Shown: positions 1 through 11,013 of the stretch, piece after piece
Layout of the letters: each line of letters starts with the position of its first letter
How positions within the stretch are numbered: the stretch's first letter is position 1
Assembly: GCA_964019155.1 (NCBI GenBank)
Contig: OZ025241.1
Span: forward strand, 60,121,517 to 60,185,516
Length of the DNA: 64,000 nucleotides
Origin: Osedax fenrisi
Taxonomy: Eukaryota > Annelida > Polychaeta > Sabellida > Siboglinidae
Direction of reading: 5' to 3'
Notes under the pieces: model-generated
What the model was told of the DNA's origin: nothing
Database searches by the model: none
What the model saw: only the letters and a program-made list of their open reading frames with translations
Made by a program: the position numbers and the translations under genes

Positions 1-320
1 ACTCGAGTTCGAAGCTGACGTGAAGTATGGACAGCATATTCGCCATGAACCGAAGCGTGTGCATCAGTACGAAGATGATCTTGTGCCAGAAGATCTTGTA
101 GGCGTAGACGACCGCGTGAGAGGAGGCGGCCGGATGTTGTGATACGTATAGCCACGCCTTCACTAGACCCGTCAGTATGCGTTCATATATCATGATGGTG
201 GAGGCGTGCGTTACGGGGACTTTAGTTACGGGTCGAGAGTCGCGGTGTTCGTGTGTTGTTCTATTGTTATTGGGGATATGTTCTGGGTGCTCGGTGATCA
301 CGTTATGATGTGGGGTGGAG
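1..320 (-). CDS. Partial exon of unknown gene, truncated by window edge
   Basis: On the minus strand a frame stays open for about 106 codons from a possible acceptor (TTAG before position 320) to the window edge. The first part is His/Asn/Thr-rich and polar. The second part is helical and hydrophobic-amphipathic, with Trp, Tyr and His residues, and could be membrane-associated. Codons often end in C (atc, ttc, gtc, tac, aac), as in the lectin exons further right and unlike the AT-rich surroundings. I do not recognise the family. A shorter plus-strand frame (about 47 codons, Asp/Glu-rich, stop near 143) is also open, so the strand is not certain; the longer open frame favours minus. It may be the next exon of gene C, but the phases do not match cleanly. 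Confidence 0.4.
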
Positions 321-395
321 CTAATTCACCTGGTTTTAGAGAGAAACATAATGTTTATTGTAATGTTATTAATTAATCAATAATACTAATATCTA

Positions 396-398
<3 letters not shown>

Positions 399-456
<58 letters not shown>
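399..456. repeat. (TA)n microsatellite
   Basis: About 29 uninterrupted TA units. It is one of more than twenty such tracts in the window. Confidence 0.95.
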
Positions 457-459
<3 letters not shown>

Positions 460-1300
460 TAGGAAACTATATGAACTTATAAAAGTTATATAAATATATA
501 AACAAAATTATATATTAATTATATAATTATTATCCTTAATATAAAATTTGTAAATATACTATAATTAGTGCAATTGAAAATATATTTGGTTTTCAGCTTA
601 TTAAATTGTAGGTAGGTATTGTTGACTTACATTCTAGTTCAAGAATACATTTATTTATTTAGGTTATATTTGTTGTGAGGTTATTTAAAGGAGTTGATGT
701 ATATAATTGGATATCACCGGCATACATATAATAGTTAATATTATGTGTAGTTAATATGGAGTTAATATCGGATGTGTATATATTGAAAATTAGAGGAAAA
801 TATTTGGGAAACTCATATTTCAAGGTAGTTTGTTTGTTTTATTTTATTTAACAGTGACATTTTTACTTTTTATGTAAGATCATATTAGTGAAGTTATTGG
901 TGTTGATCCCAATGTATTATAGGTTTGAGAAATGTTGTTTATGAATTATGTATACAATATAAATATACTATAAAGTATAGTAAATAGTATTTACTAAATA
1001 CACATATTGTAAGAATTACATAATGATTATTTTGGTTTTTGAAAGATATATATATTTAGCTAGGTCAAGTAGTAAAGTCTCAATATCATTATTTTGTTTA
1101 TATTTATTTTATCTTTGATTATCTAATTTATTATTCATGGTGTATTTATTATATTTGATAACAAGATAAAGTATACACTGGTCTGCTGTTTTCAGGAAAT
1201 ACATTTTCTATAGATGGTTTTTATAGGCATTGATAAATATATATCCAAGGAAAGATATATATCAGATTAAATAATACTTATAAGTATACGTGACATCTTC
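457..1300. other. AT-rich non-coding stretch
   Basis: Long runs of A/T with frequent stops in all frames. No exon, RNA gene or recognisable element was seen. Confidence 0.6.
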
Positions 1301-1301
1301 T

Positions 1302-1640
1302 ATTTTGATAACATGAATAGAATAACATGAATAGCGCCATCTACATAAGTAGTATTTTGGACAAATGTGTATAAAACTATAATCTTTTAAATTACAAAAA
1401 CATATGTTTTACATTATTATTTATATAACGTAAACTAAGTTTTTATTACTAATATATAACAAAGTAATAGGGTATTGTATTGTTAAATGATATACAAATC
1501 TATGAGGATAGTAAAGGCTAATTTATATTACATGTAATTTAATAGAACAATGAAAACATTAATGTATACAATTCGCGTCTAACCTAAATCTACGTTACGT
1601 AGATAATGAGTGCTATATCTTTGCTTGGAAAAATATTTGG
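1302..1640 (-). mobile_element. Dispersed ~400 bp non-autonomous element, copy 1
   Basis: Read on the minus strand this matches, block by block, the plus-strand stretches 12206-12640 and 60478-60900. Shared blocks in order: AAGCAAAGATATAGCACTC, an ACGTAACG-like block, ATGTTTTCATT, a TTACATGTAATATAAATTA block, TTTGTTATATATTAGTAAT, and GGCGC(T)ATT near the end. No ORF and no tRNA-like head are present, so it is non-autonomous; its class is unknown. Confidence 0.6.
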
Positions 1641-1912
1641 TATTAGTGTAATGATTGAGTGTGTTATTGTTTGTGGTAAATTGGAGTATTTTATGCATTT
1701 ATTTTAGCCATATGAGAAGTAGACAAAGTTTAGGGTTTTCTTTGGTTGATAAGTTGTGATATTTTCAATGTAGGTTTTTGTAGGTACCTATACAGGTTTT
1801 AAAATAAGTTTTGTAATATATCCAGCAGTAATATTTACTATTAGTAATATTTTATATCATTGATGCCGTATATACATACACAATTATGTATACATAGTTA
1901 AATACCTGTGTG

Positions 1913-2184
1913 GCTCAGTTGGTTAACGCATCAGACACACATGATGTAGGACGTGGGTTCAAGCCCCATCTGAACCATTAAAATGGGTCTTAAAATAATA
2001 TTTAAAAGTGATCTTATATAATTATGTATAAATAAATTGAGGATTTCGTTAAAACCATAGATGCATTACTATGAGAGCGGCTTCGAAGGGACATTAGAGC
2101 CTATGGTTATTTGTAAAAATGTCATCTAAGCTCCTGGATGGGATGAAATGTATCCAACAATAACAATAACAATAACAATAACAC
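1913..2184 (+). mobile_element. tRNA-derived SINE, copy 1
   Basis: The head is tRNA-like: an A-box-like TGGCTCAGTTGG near 1920 and a B-box-like GGGTTCAAGCCCC near 1956, spaced as in a tRNA gene. About 200 bp of shared body follows, ending GTCATCTAAGCTCCTGG, then an (ATAACA)n tail at 2156-2184. The same head, body and tail order occurs inverted at 2981-3255 and 46230-46514. That makes this a SINE rather than a functional tRNA gene. Transcription would be by RNA polymerase III, with mobilisation by a LINE in trans. Confidence 0.85.
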
Positions 2185-2980
2185 TAATAATATACCAAGT
2201 ATAGTTACAACCAAAATGTATACCCTACATAAACTAGGTTTTCTGAATGACATTCTATGTCTTAGTAAATGTTTTTTTATTTTGATAATGAAAAATATAT
2301 AAAAATTAACCATATAAATGTTACAGTCAGATTTATTTTCTTTTTAGTAAATTATCAATTTTGTATATAGTAATTTCATTTCATATTATTTAATAATAAT
2401 TATATGGTGATAGTTTTATAATATTTGTAATTTTATTTCATTAAACCAAATTTTTTAAGTATGTAATTATTTCTGTTTATAATGATTTTATCCGAACTAT
2501 TTATTTATTCCTGATTATTATATGTATACATTACCTATAGTTAATATAGTTTAAATATTCATCAAGGATTAAGATACCTTTGTTGGAATGTGAGTTATAA
2601 GTATGTATATACAATTATGTTTGTATTTCTAAATATGTAAACAGAGATTGAGAGAGATACTTATATATTAAGATAATGAGAACAAGTCTCAATTTAATGA
2701 ACACATTGTATAACGACTATCAATATGTAGTGTACACATCATACCCTACCATCATGCGTACTATATCATCACGATATAGTTATTGTTATTGTTATTGTTA
2801 TTCAACTGTAGGTTAGTGGGTGTAGGTGTGAGGATATATGTGAAAAAGTATATTACGCGAAGAGGTAGGCAGAGTTACTGTGTATCGATCTAAAGGTAAT
2901 TGATTAATTTGTAAGAGAGGTTTATTTAGTTTATACAAGAATATATGAAGCAAAAGGAATTATTAGTTTTCATATATATA
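2185..2980. other. AT-rich non-coding stretch
   Basis: No exon was seen. It holds a second short (TTATTG)n run at about 2778-2800, like the SINE tail but without a SINE body. Confidence 0.55.
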
Positions 2981-3255
2981 TTATTTATTTTTATTATTTT
3001 ATTTGGTGGAGTCCTTTCATCCCATCCAGGAACTTAGATGAAGTTTTCACTTATAATCATATAGGTATAATTCCTATCTAATCCGATCTCTTGTTAAGGC
3101 GTTTTGGTGAGAGCCGATCATTTATTTATACACAATTATATAATATCATTTCTAAATACTATTTTAAGACCTATTTTAATGGTCCGGATGAGGCTCGAAC
3201 CCGCGTCCTACTGTTTGTGTGTCTGACGCATTTGCCGACTGAGCCACACCGGCAG
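2981..3255 (-). mobile_element. tRNA-derived SINE, copy 2
   Basis: Reverse orientation relative to copy 1. The tRNA-like head is at the right end (complement of GCTCGAACCCGCGTCC and of GACTGAGCCACACC). The body contains the complement of CATCTAAGTTCCTGG, and the AT-rich tail is at the left. It is diverged from copy 1 but collinear with it. Confidence 0.8.
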
Positions 3256-3321
3256 TTAAATATTAACTATAAATACAATAACGTATACGAACCACATTCA
3301 TTCCATTACTTGTTGTTATTG

Positions 3322-3939
3322 TTATTTGTGTTGTTGTTGTCTTTGATCCGACTGAACAACGCTAATCCTGTTTCGCAACCCCGTGTTCAATTCGTCGGTG
3401 ACCTTGATTTTATCCTGGCTGATGACCTTGCTAGAATCCTTGCTAATGTCTTTGCTGGTTACCTTGCTGGTGACCTTACTGGCTAACTTACTTTTGACTT
3501 TCTTGACGTCTTCTTCAGTGGCGTCTAACAGCCCGATAATCAGTCTGGGATCTGAAGCGATACGTTTAGTGAGGTGCGTGTACGCGCGTGTATACTCACG
3601 TGTGTGCGTACGTGTGTGTGCGTACGTGTGTGTGCGTATGTGTGTGTGCGTATGTGTGTGTACGCGCGTACTGCGCTGCGTTGTGGGCGTATTTAGTTTC
3701 GACCGTTTAAAAGCGTTAATTGGCTAATGAATCGCTAATTCGAAAGTTTTATTCGAGTGTATTATTCGCGTTTATTATTCGCGTGTATTATTCGCGCGTA
3801 TTATTCGCGTGTATTGTTAACCTTCCGAACTAGGCGGCGCCATCGCTTTGAACATGGTCAACAATAGCATCATTATCACGGTGTTGACTACTAATTGCAC
3901 TAGGTTCACCACTACCAGTACCCATAGCATTGCGGACAT
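3322..3939 (-). CDS. Gene C: small predicted membrane protein, two exons
   Basis: Exon 1 (3939-3822) starts at an ATG and encodes 39 residues, nearly all hydrophobic from residue 3 to about 30 (MSAMLWVLVVVN at the start). It ends in phase 1 at GAAG|GTTAAC. Exon 2 (3551-3322) begins after CGCTTCAG in phase 1, preceded by a branch-point-like CACTAAAC, and encodes about 75 residues to a TAA. The product would be about 115 aa: one long hydrophobic segment, then a Lys/Ser-rich tail with repeated SK-V-T-SK units, probably cytoplasmic. An in-frame TGA just upstream supports the ATG as the start. A donor-like GTAAGT inside exon 2 could shorten it. The family is not recognised. The exon layout is the same as gene B. 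Confidence 0.5.
3572..3668. repeat. CpG-containing (GT)n minisatellite
   Basis: Repeated TACGTGTGTGTGCG-like units of about 14 bp in the intron of gene C. It gives a spurious Val/Cys-rich plus-strand ORF. Confidence 0.8.
3754..3814. repeat. 13 bp tandem repeat, about four units
   Basis: Units of TATTATTCGCGTG with small changes, in the intron of gene C close to the donor of exon 1. Confidence 0.85.
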
Positions 3940-4139
3940 GTTCAGGTCACGTGTCACGTGTCACTTCGGTGTGTCACCGGGCCGATTGGTGCGTGTGGTG
4001 TGCCACGCTCTGGTAACTCTATTTAGTAATGTTGTATAATTATACGCGTGTTATAGTTTTTATATAATATTTATTATATAGTATTTAGAAAATACTATTT
4101 ACATATATTATAGTGTTTATTTATCGGATATGTATGCAT

Positions 4140-4142
<3 letters not shown>

Positions 4143-4200
<58 letters not shown>

Positions 4201-4252
4201 ATAGAGTTTAGATTTATATATCTAATCATAATAACTTTGAAATATTGTGCCA

Positions 4253-4292
<40 letters not shown>
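4143..4292. repeat. Two (TA)n tracts
   Basis: (TA)n at 4143-4192 and 4256-4292, separated by about 60 bp of mixed AT-rich sequence. Confidence 0.9.
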
Positions 4293-4296
<4 letters not shown>

Positions 4297-4512
4297 TATA
4301 TATACATATATATAAATCTATTAATTAATATATTATATATATATATAAGTTATTAACTCTATTATATTATACATTTACTATATTATACTCACGTAAAACT
4401 AAACTCAAAGAAATATAATTATTTAAATAGAGTAGAGTAATTACACGTGTATGTATACACCTACATACACATACGTATGATATACATGGTACCCATTACT
4501 AACGGTATCTAC

Positions 4513-5201
4513 TTAGTCTACGTGTGCTGGGTATTGGGAACTGCTGCTGCCCTGGTTCAAGGACGATTGCTGATTGGTTGACTTCTCTCGATCAGGACCA
4601 AGTGATATCCTACCTTCAGATGATTGACCTGATAACGTGTGCACACGGTTGATTAGTTTATAGATTACGTAATCGCTTGTTAATTAGGCGTTTACTTATT
4701 GATTATGTATATCTGATTATAATTAATTATTGATCAGTTATTATGAAACTTCATATTAACCAATCGAGTAATATATATATACATGTATATATATAATAAT
4801 AAATATAATATCAATAAGATTATAAACATATTTATAATTATTAATAGAATATTATTAAATATATATAAATAGTAAAAAATATAAATTAATCTCATTATTA
4901 ATACATTTAGGTACACTATTATTCATAAATACTCTAAGTTCATTCACATACTTAGTTTAACCATCATAACAACAGTGTGTAATTCATGAAATATAATAAA
5001 TAATTCTAAGTGTACACACATTACTATAATCATCAATACAATTTTGAGATTTTTTAGATTATAATTTTCTGTACACAAATATTCTTAACGAACACAACCA
5101 AAGTAATATTCTCTTATTAACTCTTAATTCATCTTATGACGTTATTCTACTTTTTTATATAAGTATACTTATGAGAGTAATAAGCGAAGTGTTTAATTAA
5201 C

Positions 5202-5245
<44 letters not shown>

Positions 5246-8200
5246 ATACATATTATGTATACTACAGAGGGATATAGATACAAATAGAGAAGGTGAAGTA
5301 GATATATTAACACTTAAATAAATTAACACATGTATAGTATACTAGTATATTATTTAATATATATATGATGATGATGATGATATTGAGTTTATTAGCACTA
5401 AAATAGGGTCATGTAGACCCCTTCGCTCGTGCGGGAAGAAAATAATAATAAAATAATAGTAATACGATAATAATATGATAATAATATACATTCAATATAC
5501 AACGGAAAAACAATAATAAACAATATAAAGGACTATTATATACTACAGTCTGCATTGATATGGTGTAGTTGTATATACTACAGACTGCATTGATATAGTA
5601 TAGTGTTATATAATAATAAGATAATAATAATACAATAACAATTTAATAATGATATAAATTTAATATAACACGGATACAAATAATAAGTTGGATGATTTAA
5701 TGATTATGGGTAGAGAGATAAGAAGAAGTAAGATTTATAAATCTTTTGTGGGATCTAATAGAACGAATGGTAGGAGGGAGGGAATTCCATAGGGTTGGAC
5801 CGGAATTTTTAAAAGCTCTAGAATTTAGGGAAGTTTTACTAGAGTTCTGGGAGATAAGTAGAGGAGCATTTTGGTAACGAAGAGAAGATAATATAGTACG
5901 TTTTTTAATTAGATCAGAGATATAGCTAGGGGTAAAAGAATATATTGATTTATGGATTATAGATAGTATACGTAATTTACACCTGAGGGAGAAGGGTAGC
6001 CACATACGAGATGATTGATGAGATGTTGTAGTAGAGTGATCCAGTCGAGTTAAACAGTAAGTAGTACGTATTGAGGAACGGATAATCCGATTAAGTGGAG
6101 CAGTAGCTTTAGCAGGAAGTAAATTCAGTAGGGAAGAACAGTAATCAATACGTGAAAGTACAAGAGCATTAATTAGAGTTTTAGTAAGGTTTCTGGAAAG
6201 TGATGTCCGTATTTTTTTAATTCTGAAGAGATGAAAGTTGGATGATTTTGTAATGGATGATATGTGATTCTTAAATGATAATTTGTCATCAAATACTAAT
6301 CCTAGGTTTTTGGAGGAATGAGAAGGAGAAATAATCATGTTATTTAGAGTAAAGTTTGGAAAGGAAGTTTCAGAAGTAGATATGTTAAGTACAGTAGTCT
6401 TAGAGGAATTAATTAGTAGTTTATTGGAGAGGAGCCATAATCTTATGGAGTTAGCACACTCGATTAATTCAGAGTTAATGGTATTATGAGAATTTATAGG
6501 GAAAAAGGTAAACAGTTGGATATCATCAGCAAAAATATGGTAGTAGATATTTGGAAATTTCTTAATTAGATCAGCAATAGGGCGGATATAAATAGAAAAG
6601 AGGGATGGACCTAGAACAGATCCTTGGGGAATACCGTGGTTAAGAGGAGAAAGAGGCGAGTAAGATTTGTCAATCATAATAGAGATATTCCTGTTAGTGA
6701 GATATGAAGTAAACCATTTTAATGCTAAGCATTAAAGTAAGTCGCGAGATTAATATGTTATGGTCCAGGGTATCAAAAGTAGATGATAGATCAAGTAGGA
6801 TTAGCTGGCAACACGTGTTGCTATTTAAGGTAGATAATATAGTGTCAGTAATACGTAGGAGAGCTGTTTCGGTTGAATGACCCTTACGAAAAGCGCTTTG
6901 AAACGGGTCGAAAAGATTATTTTTATTTACATGGGCTATGAGTTGTTTGGAAACAATTCTTTCTAATATTTTACTTAATAAGGGTAGGTGGGAGATCGGG
7001 CGATAATTGTTAAATGAGTTTGGGTCTAAGTTTTGTTTTTTTAGAATAGGGGATATTATGGCAGTCTTGAGACAGGGTGAAACTTGGCCAGAGTTTAGTG
7101 AGTTCGCAATAATATCCAAGAAAATAGGAGAGAATAAGGGTGAAAGTTTGTGATATAATGATAAAGGTAGGGGATCAGTGGGGGAGGTACAGTGAGATTT
7201 CATGAGTAGGTCATTTACTTCATACAGTGAAGGAATAGTGAATGTACTTAATGAGTCAATATGATGGGTAATATATATGGTAGGATTGAGTATGGGTTGA
7301 GTAGATGCGCAAATAATATTATTAATGCTTGCAATTTTATGTTTAAAGAATTTTTCAAAAAGAGAACACAGTTGAAAATTTGACGTGTTAGGTAAAATGG
7401 GGAGGATTTTTTCATCTGGAGGAGAGAGAATTTTATTTGCTATTTTAAATAATTTGCGAGGATTGGAGGATATCAATGCTATCTTTTTGTTATAATAGAC
7501 AGATTTTGAACGAGATATAGTAGATTTGTAATTTTTTCTAGCTAGTGATAGTGCTAATTTAGTTTCAGTAGAAGGATTTTTAAGAAATTTCTTCTCAAAT
7601 TTTCGAACACTCTTCTTGAAGATGAGAAGTTCGTGGGAGAACCAGGGAGAAAAAGGGCGGTCGGTAATTAATGTAGTTTTTGTAGATGCATGTATATTGA
7701 TAATATTTAGGAGAGTGGAGTTTAGGAGTACCGGACAGAGGGAAGATGAAGAAGAGATCTCAGTTTTGATATTGTTTACAAATCTTGGTAGGTCGATAGA
7801 CTTAAAATCTCTATATGTAATACGTTTTCGTTTAATATTTGTGAATTTTAGATTTATAGAGAATTCAATAATAAAATGATCAGTTAGTAGTTCAATTTTT
7901 TGAAAGGAGTTAGGGTTTATACATCTAATAAGAGGACTGGATAGGGGTGTAAATATCATATCAAGTGTATTGCCACTAGAATGGGTAGGAAATGATATAT
8001 GTTGGCACAAGGAAAGAGACTCAGTTAGGAGTTTAAAGTCACCATGGGGATATATGGGAGAATTATAGTGATAGTTTAAGTCACCAAGAACTATTGGTAG
8101 ATAGGATGAAGATGAAGGAAGTTTATGGATAAAATCATGAAATTCATCAAAGAATAAACTGGTTTCAGGTTTTGGGGGACGATAGATAACGGTAAGATGT

Positions 8201-10803
8201 AGAGTTAAGTTAGGAAGCTTGAGGGTCAGCGAAATACAATCACTATATGAAAAGGGGGGGAATGAAATGGATGGAGATAGGTAAACATCATTACGTATCA
8301 TAAATCCTACCCCACCACCACGGCCCGTTTGTCGTGGAGCGAGATAGAGTGTATATCCAAAGTCCAAGATGGAGGCAAATATATCAGAGTCATTATTAGA
8401 AATCCAGGTCTCAGTCAATGCGATTATAATACATTTTTGTAATTTAAGGTATGGGAACAGAAGGGATATATTTGATCTCAAGGAGCGAATATTGATCAAG
8501 GCTATATTAGAGGATAGTCAGGCTTGAGAGGAAGAATTATTTATAAATGATTTCTTATAGTGATCAAAAGAATCAAACCATTTTGTTAGATCAGATTCAG
8601 GGATAAGAAAAGGGGGATATGAAAGAGGATTTTTTTTATCCCTAAGTTCAAATGTTTGGGAACGATTATTAAAAAATACTTTATACAAAATGGGCGTGAG
8701 TTTTTGTTTTAGGGCATGATATAGTACCTTACCAAGAAGTCTAGTAGAGTCAGGTAAATAATGACGAATAAATATATGCTTAAAATTACTATGTGGTGAG
8801 ATTTTTAGAAGGGAGGAGAAACATATATCACGAGCAGAAATATTAGTGAAACGTAATATAGCAGTACTGGTAAGAAATGAGGCAGAAGTAATATAAGAAT
8901 GTGGAAGTTTTATATAGCAATTAATGATACTATGAAATTATAGTTAACTTCATAAGGAAGAAGGTGTTCAAGTACTAGTATGAGGGAATTATCTATGGAG
9001 CGTAAGGATGAAGACTTTGAGGAAGTTGAACTAGATAATATAGGGGTTGGTGTGTGATTTGAGGAAAATTTTAAGTCCATTAGCTTTGGAATGTTTCTAG
9101 AAGTATTAGCATTGGGCTGATGCTTGGGCTGGATATTAATAGTCGTAGTAGAAGAATATATATCAGATGTTATATTTGGCGTTACCTTGGAACAAGTATT
9201 ATGTATAGATTTGTCAGTTAAAGTAGAAGGTGAATATGGCATAGTAATGGGTGGAGTAGTTGTATGATTAGTCGAAGGAAACTTATTTAAGGCTAGGCAT
9301 GAGGAACATGAGAAGATGAAGTTAGGTGAATTAAATATAGCAATAGCATAAGCGGGAGGGGGGTTTTTAGAATGAAACCAGGATTTAGAAATAATAGCTG
9401 CGGGGTATAAACAATTATAATGTAAAATAGATGGACATGTTTTACATTTGAGATAATATTCGCATGCGGGAAGGTTACAATGTGAACAATTAGAGGACAT
9501 GGTATACTTGAGATTGTGGGATTAAATTGAATGAAATAGATAATAATAAATATAATAATAAATGTATAAAAACTGGTCGTAACAGGTATATTTGTGAAGA
9601 AGTTTGGTATTCAGTCCGTTTTGCTATATGACGAGTTGACTTGACAAGCACCGGTTGACTTTAGTAGGCTCCTGGTATGCTTGGTGGCAGCCGGGCAATG
9701 ATGGTCCGATATGTCTGAGATTTAAGGCAGTGTATCGTCCGAGGTAGAATTGATGGATCTGTATGTAAGTAAATACAGCAGTAGACTATCTAGGTGTAAG
9801 TTGGTAGCTAACCTCAAATGAAGGTTGGTAGATCCGACTACCAAAAGCAAATTCCCAAGGGAGATCCACGGGAGAATATCAGTTATAATATTATTATAAA
9901 CTACTAGTTAATTAATTTTATAAATAGTAAATAATGTAGCTAAGTATAAATATACATAAACAGTATGTAATATATATTTGAATTTAATTAATTTATCGAA
10001 TTTATAATTCTATTATATTTGTGATTATTATTTATTTTTTAGGATTTTTATTTTGTTATAATAAAATGTAAACAAATACTAAATATAAATATATCTAAAT
10101 AAGATATGATTATAATTTAAAGACAACTATTATGTATTTCAAATAAGTTGGATATTAATATTTAATATATATTAATATAATAGATAATATAAAAAATAAA
10201 TGAATACGTACTTATCTTTATAATAATAATACAATTAAAAGATATTTAAAAGCTAAGCAGTTATTAACACAACTATATATTGGTTGCTATGTAAACAAAG
10301 TGGATATATATATATAGATAAAAATATATATATATATATATATAGAATAAATTACTTAGTTTACATATATTAAATTATAATTAAACATATAAATACAATG
10401 GCCTGCAGGGAAGAACTAAATCTATACGAAATCCATACAAAGTAGAGGATTAGAATGAACATTATAATATGTAAGATTGTTATATTAAATGTGATTTAAA
10501 ATATTTAAGTTTTTAATTTTTAAAATATATCTGAAATTGTAAATGTCTTGTATAATAATTAATATAATTGTAATATATATAGGTAGATATACTTCACTAT
10601 ATATATCCGTAGATATTAGATAATACGAAATACGAGTGGCAGGCGTGATAAGCGATACGAAACAATACATTACACAATACCAACCCACCTATGGAAATCT
10701 GTTGTATGAATACGAAGATGACGATTAGTATGGTGGAGATGACTAGAGTCTGCAGTATTGCCAGTACGATCAGTATCCCTATAGCTATGCTTTCGATTGA
10801 CAT
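4513..10803 (-). CDS. Gene B: small predicted membrane protein, two exons
   Basis: Exon 1 (10803-10689) starts at an ATG: four polar residues, then about 30 hydrophobic residues rich in Ile/Leu/Val, ending in phase 1 at CATAG|GTGGGT. Exon 2 (4628-4513) starts after GTTATCAG in phase 1 and encodes a polar Ser/Gln-rich tail of 37 residues (key parts GRISLGPDREK and SSSSQYPAHVD) to TAA. The product would be about 76 aa, a single-span protein with a positively charged, probably cytoplasmic C-terminus. The hydrophobic part resembles gene C (LVQ-LVVNTVI against ILQTLVISTIL), suggesting distant paralogy. A LINE (5366-9885) lies in the intron in the same orientation. Exon 1 could instead be internal, via the acceptor AACCAG just upstream. 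Confidence 0.45.
5207..5242. repeat. (TA)n microsatellite
   Basis: About 18 TA units. Confidence 0.9.
5697..8517 (-). pseudogene. LINE ORF2: endonuclease and reverse transcriptase, frameshifted
   Basis: The N-terminal part is an apurinic-type endonuclease: NIRSLRSN at the start, TETWIS about residue 30, GDLNYH in the middle, and TDHFII for the Asp-His end of the active site. The reverse transcriptase follows: NYRPISHLPLLSKILERI, then SAFRKGHSTETA, then a DLSSTFDTLDH block in the frame that ends at 6694. After a one-base shift near 6715 the reading continues with GIPQGSVLGPSLF, the catalytic FADD, and a C-terminal SRIDYCSSLL block to a stop at 5697. The D in the first catalytic motif and both D of FADD are present. 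The total length (over 900 residues) fits a complete CR1/L2-clade ORF2. Confidence 0.85.
8518..9500 (-). pseudogene. LINE ORF1 with N-terminal zinc finger, frameshifted
   Basis: Starts with MSSNCSHCNLPACEYYLKC and continues with a CxxC-H-x2-C arrangement in the first 60 residues, resembling the PHD-like finger of many CR1-type ORF1 proteins. A Ser/Thr/Pro/Asn-rich linker follows. A frame change near 8925 leads into a basic, hydrophobic C-terminal part that stays open to the TGA at 8518-8520. ORF1 proteins of this group bind the LINE RNA and act as nucleic-acid chaperones; that role is inferred from family. Confidence 0.7.
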
Positions 10804-10978
10804 CTCATTCTGGTTACATGTGTGTGAATAATGTGTATGGTATTAGTTATTTTGTATGTAGGGTTGTTATAGGTTATTGCCTATTATATAATCGCGTTAT
10901 TAATTATCATGTACGTTAAGTATGTAACGTTGTAGGTCTGAGATCAGCATAATGTCGCTCGTATATATATATATATAA

Positions 10979-11013
<35 letters not shown>

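Larger units (their letters stand above)
5366..9885 (-). mobile_element. Near full-length CR1/L2-like LINE
   Basis: A two-ORF non-LTR retrotransposon on the minus strand. The likely 5' end is near 9885, where a GC-richer 5' untranslated part begins. ORF1 (9500-8518) has an N-terminal Cys/His finger; ORF2 (8517-5697) has endonuclease and reverse transcriptase. The 3' end terminates near 5366 in (ATC)n, as is usual for this group. ORF1 ends in TGA and the ORF2 frame opens directly after it. Only two clear frameshifts are seen (near 8925 and near 6715), so the copy is fairly young although not active as it stands. It lies in the gene B intron, same strand. Confidence 0.85.

Noticed and set aside
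1913..1985. Possible functional tRNA gene
   Set aside because: The A- and B-box-like parts are present, but the same sequence with a shared 200 bp body and tail occurs at two other loci, and the acceptor stem does not pair well. Called a SINE.
3091..3727. Two overlapping plus-strand ORFs of 131 and 114 codons
   Set aside because: They read through the antisense of a SINE and of gene C exon 2, then through a (GT)n minisatellite. Composition is repeat-driven.
4095..4307. Tyr/Ile-repeat ORFs such as this one
   Set aside because: Pure translations of (TA)n tracts; the same applies to other Ile-Tyr-rich frames in the window.
7616..7879. Plus-strand ORF of 87 codons
   Set aside because: Antisense shadow of LINE ORF2.
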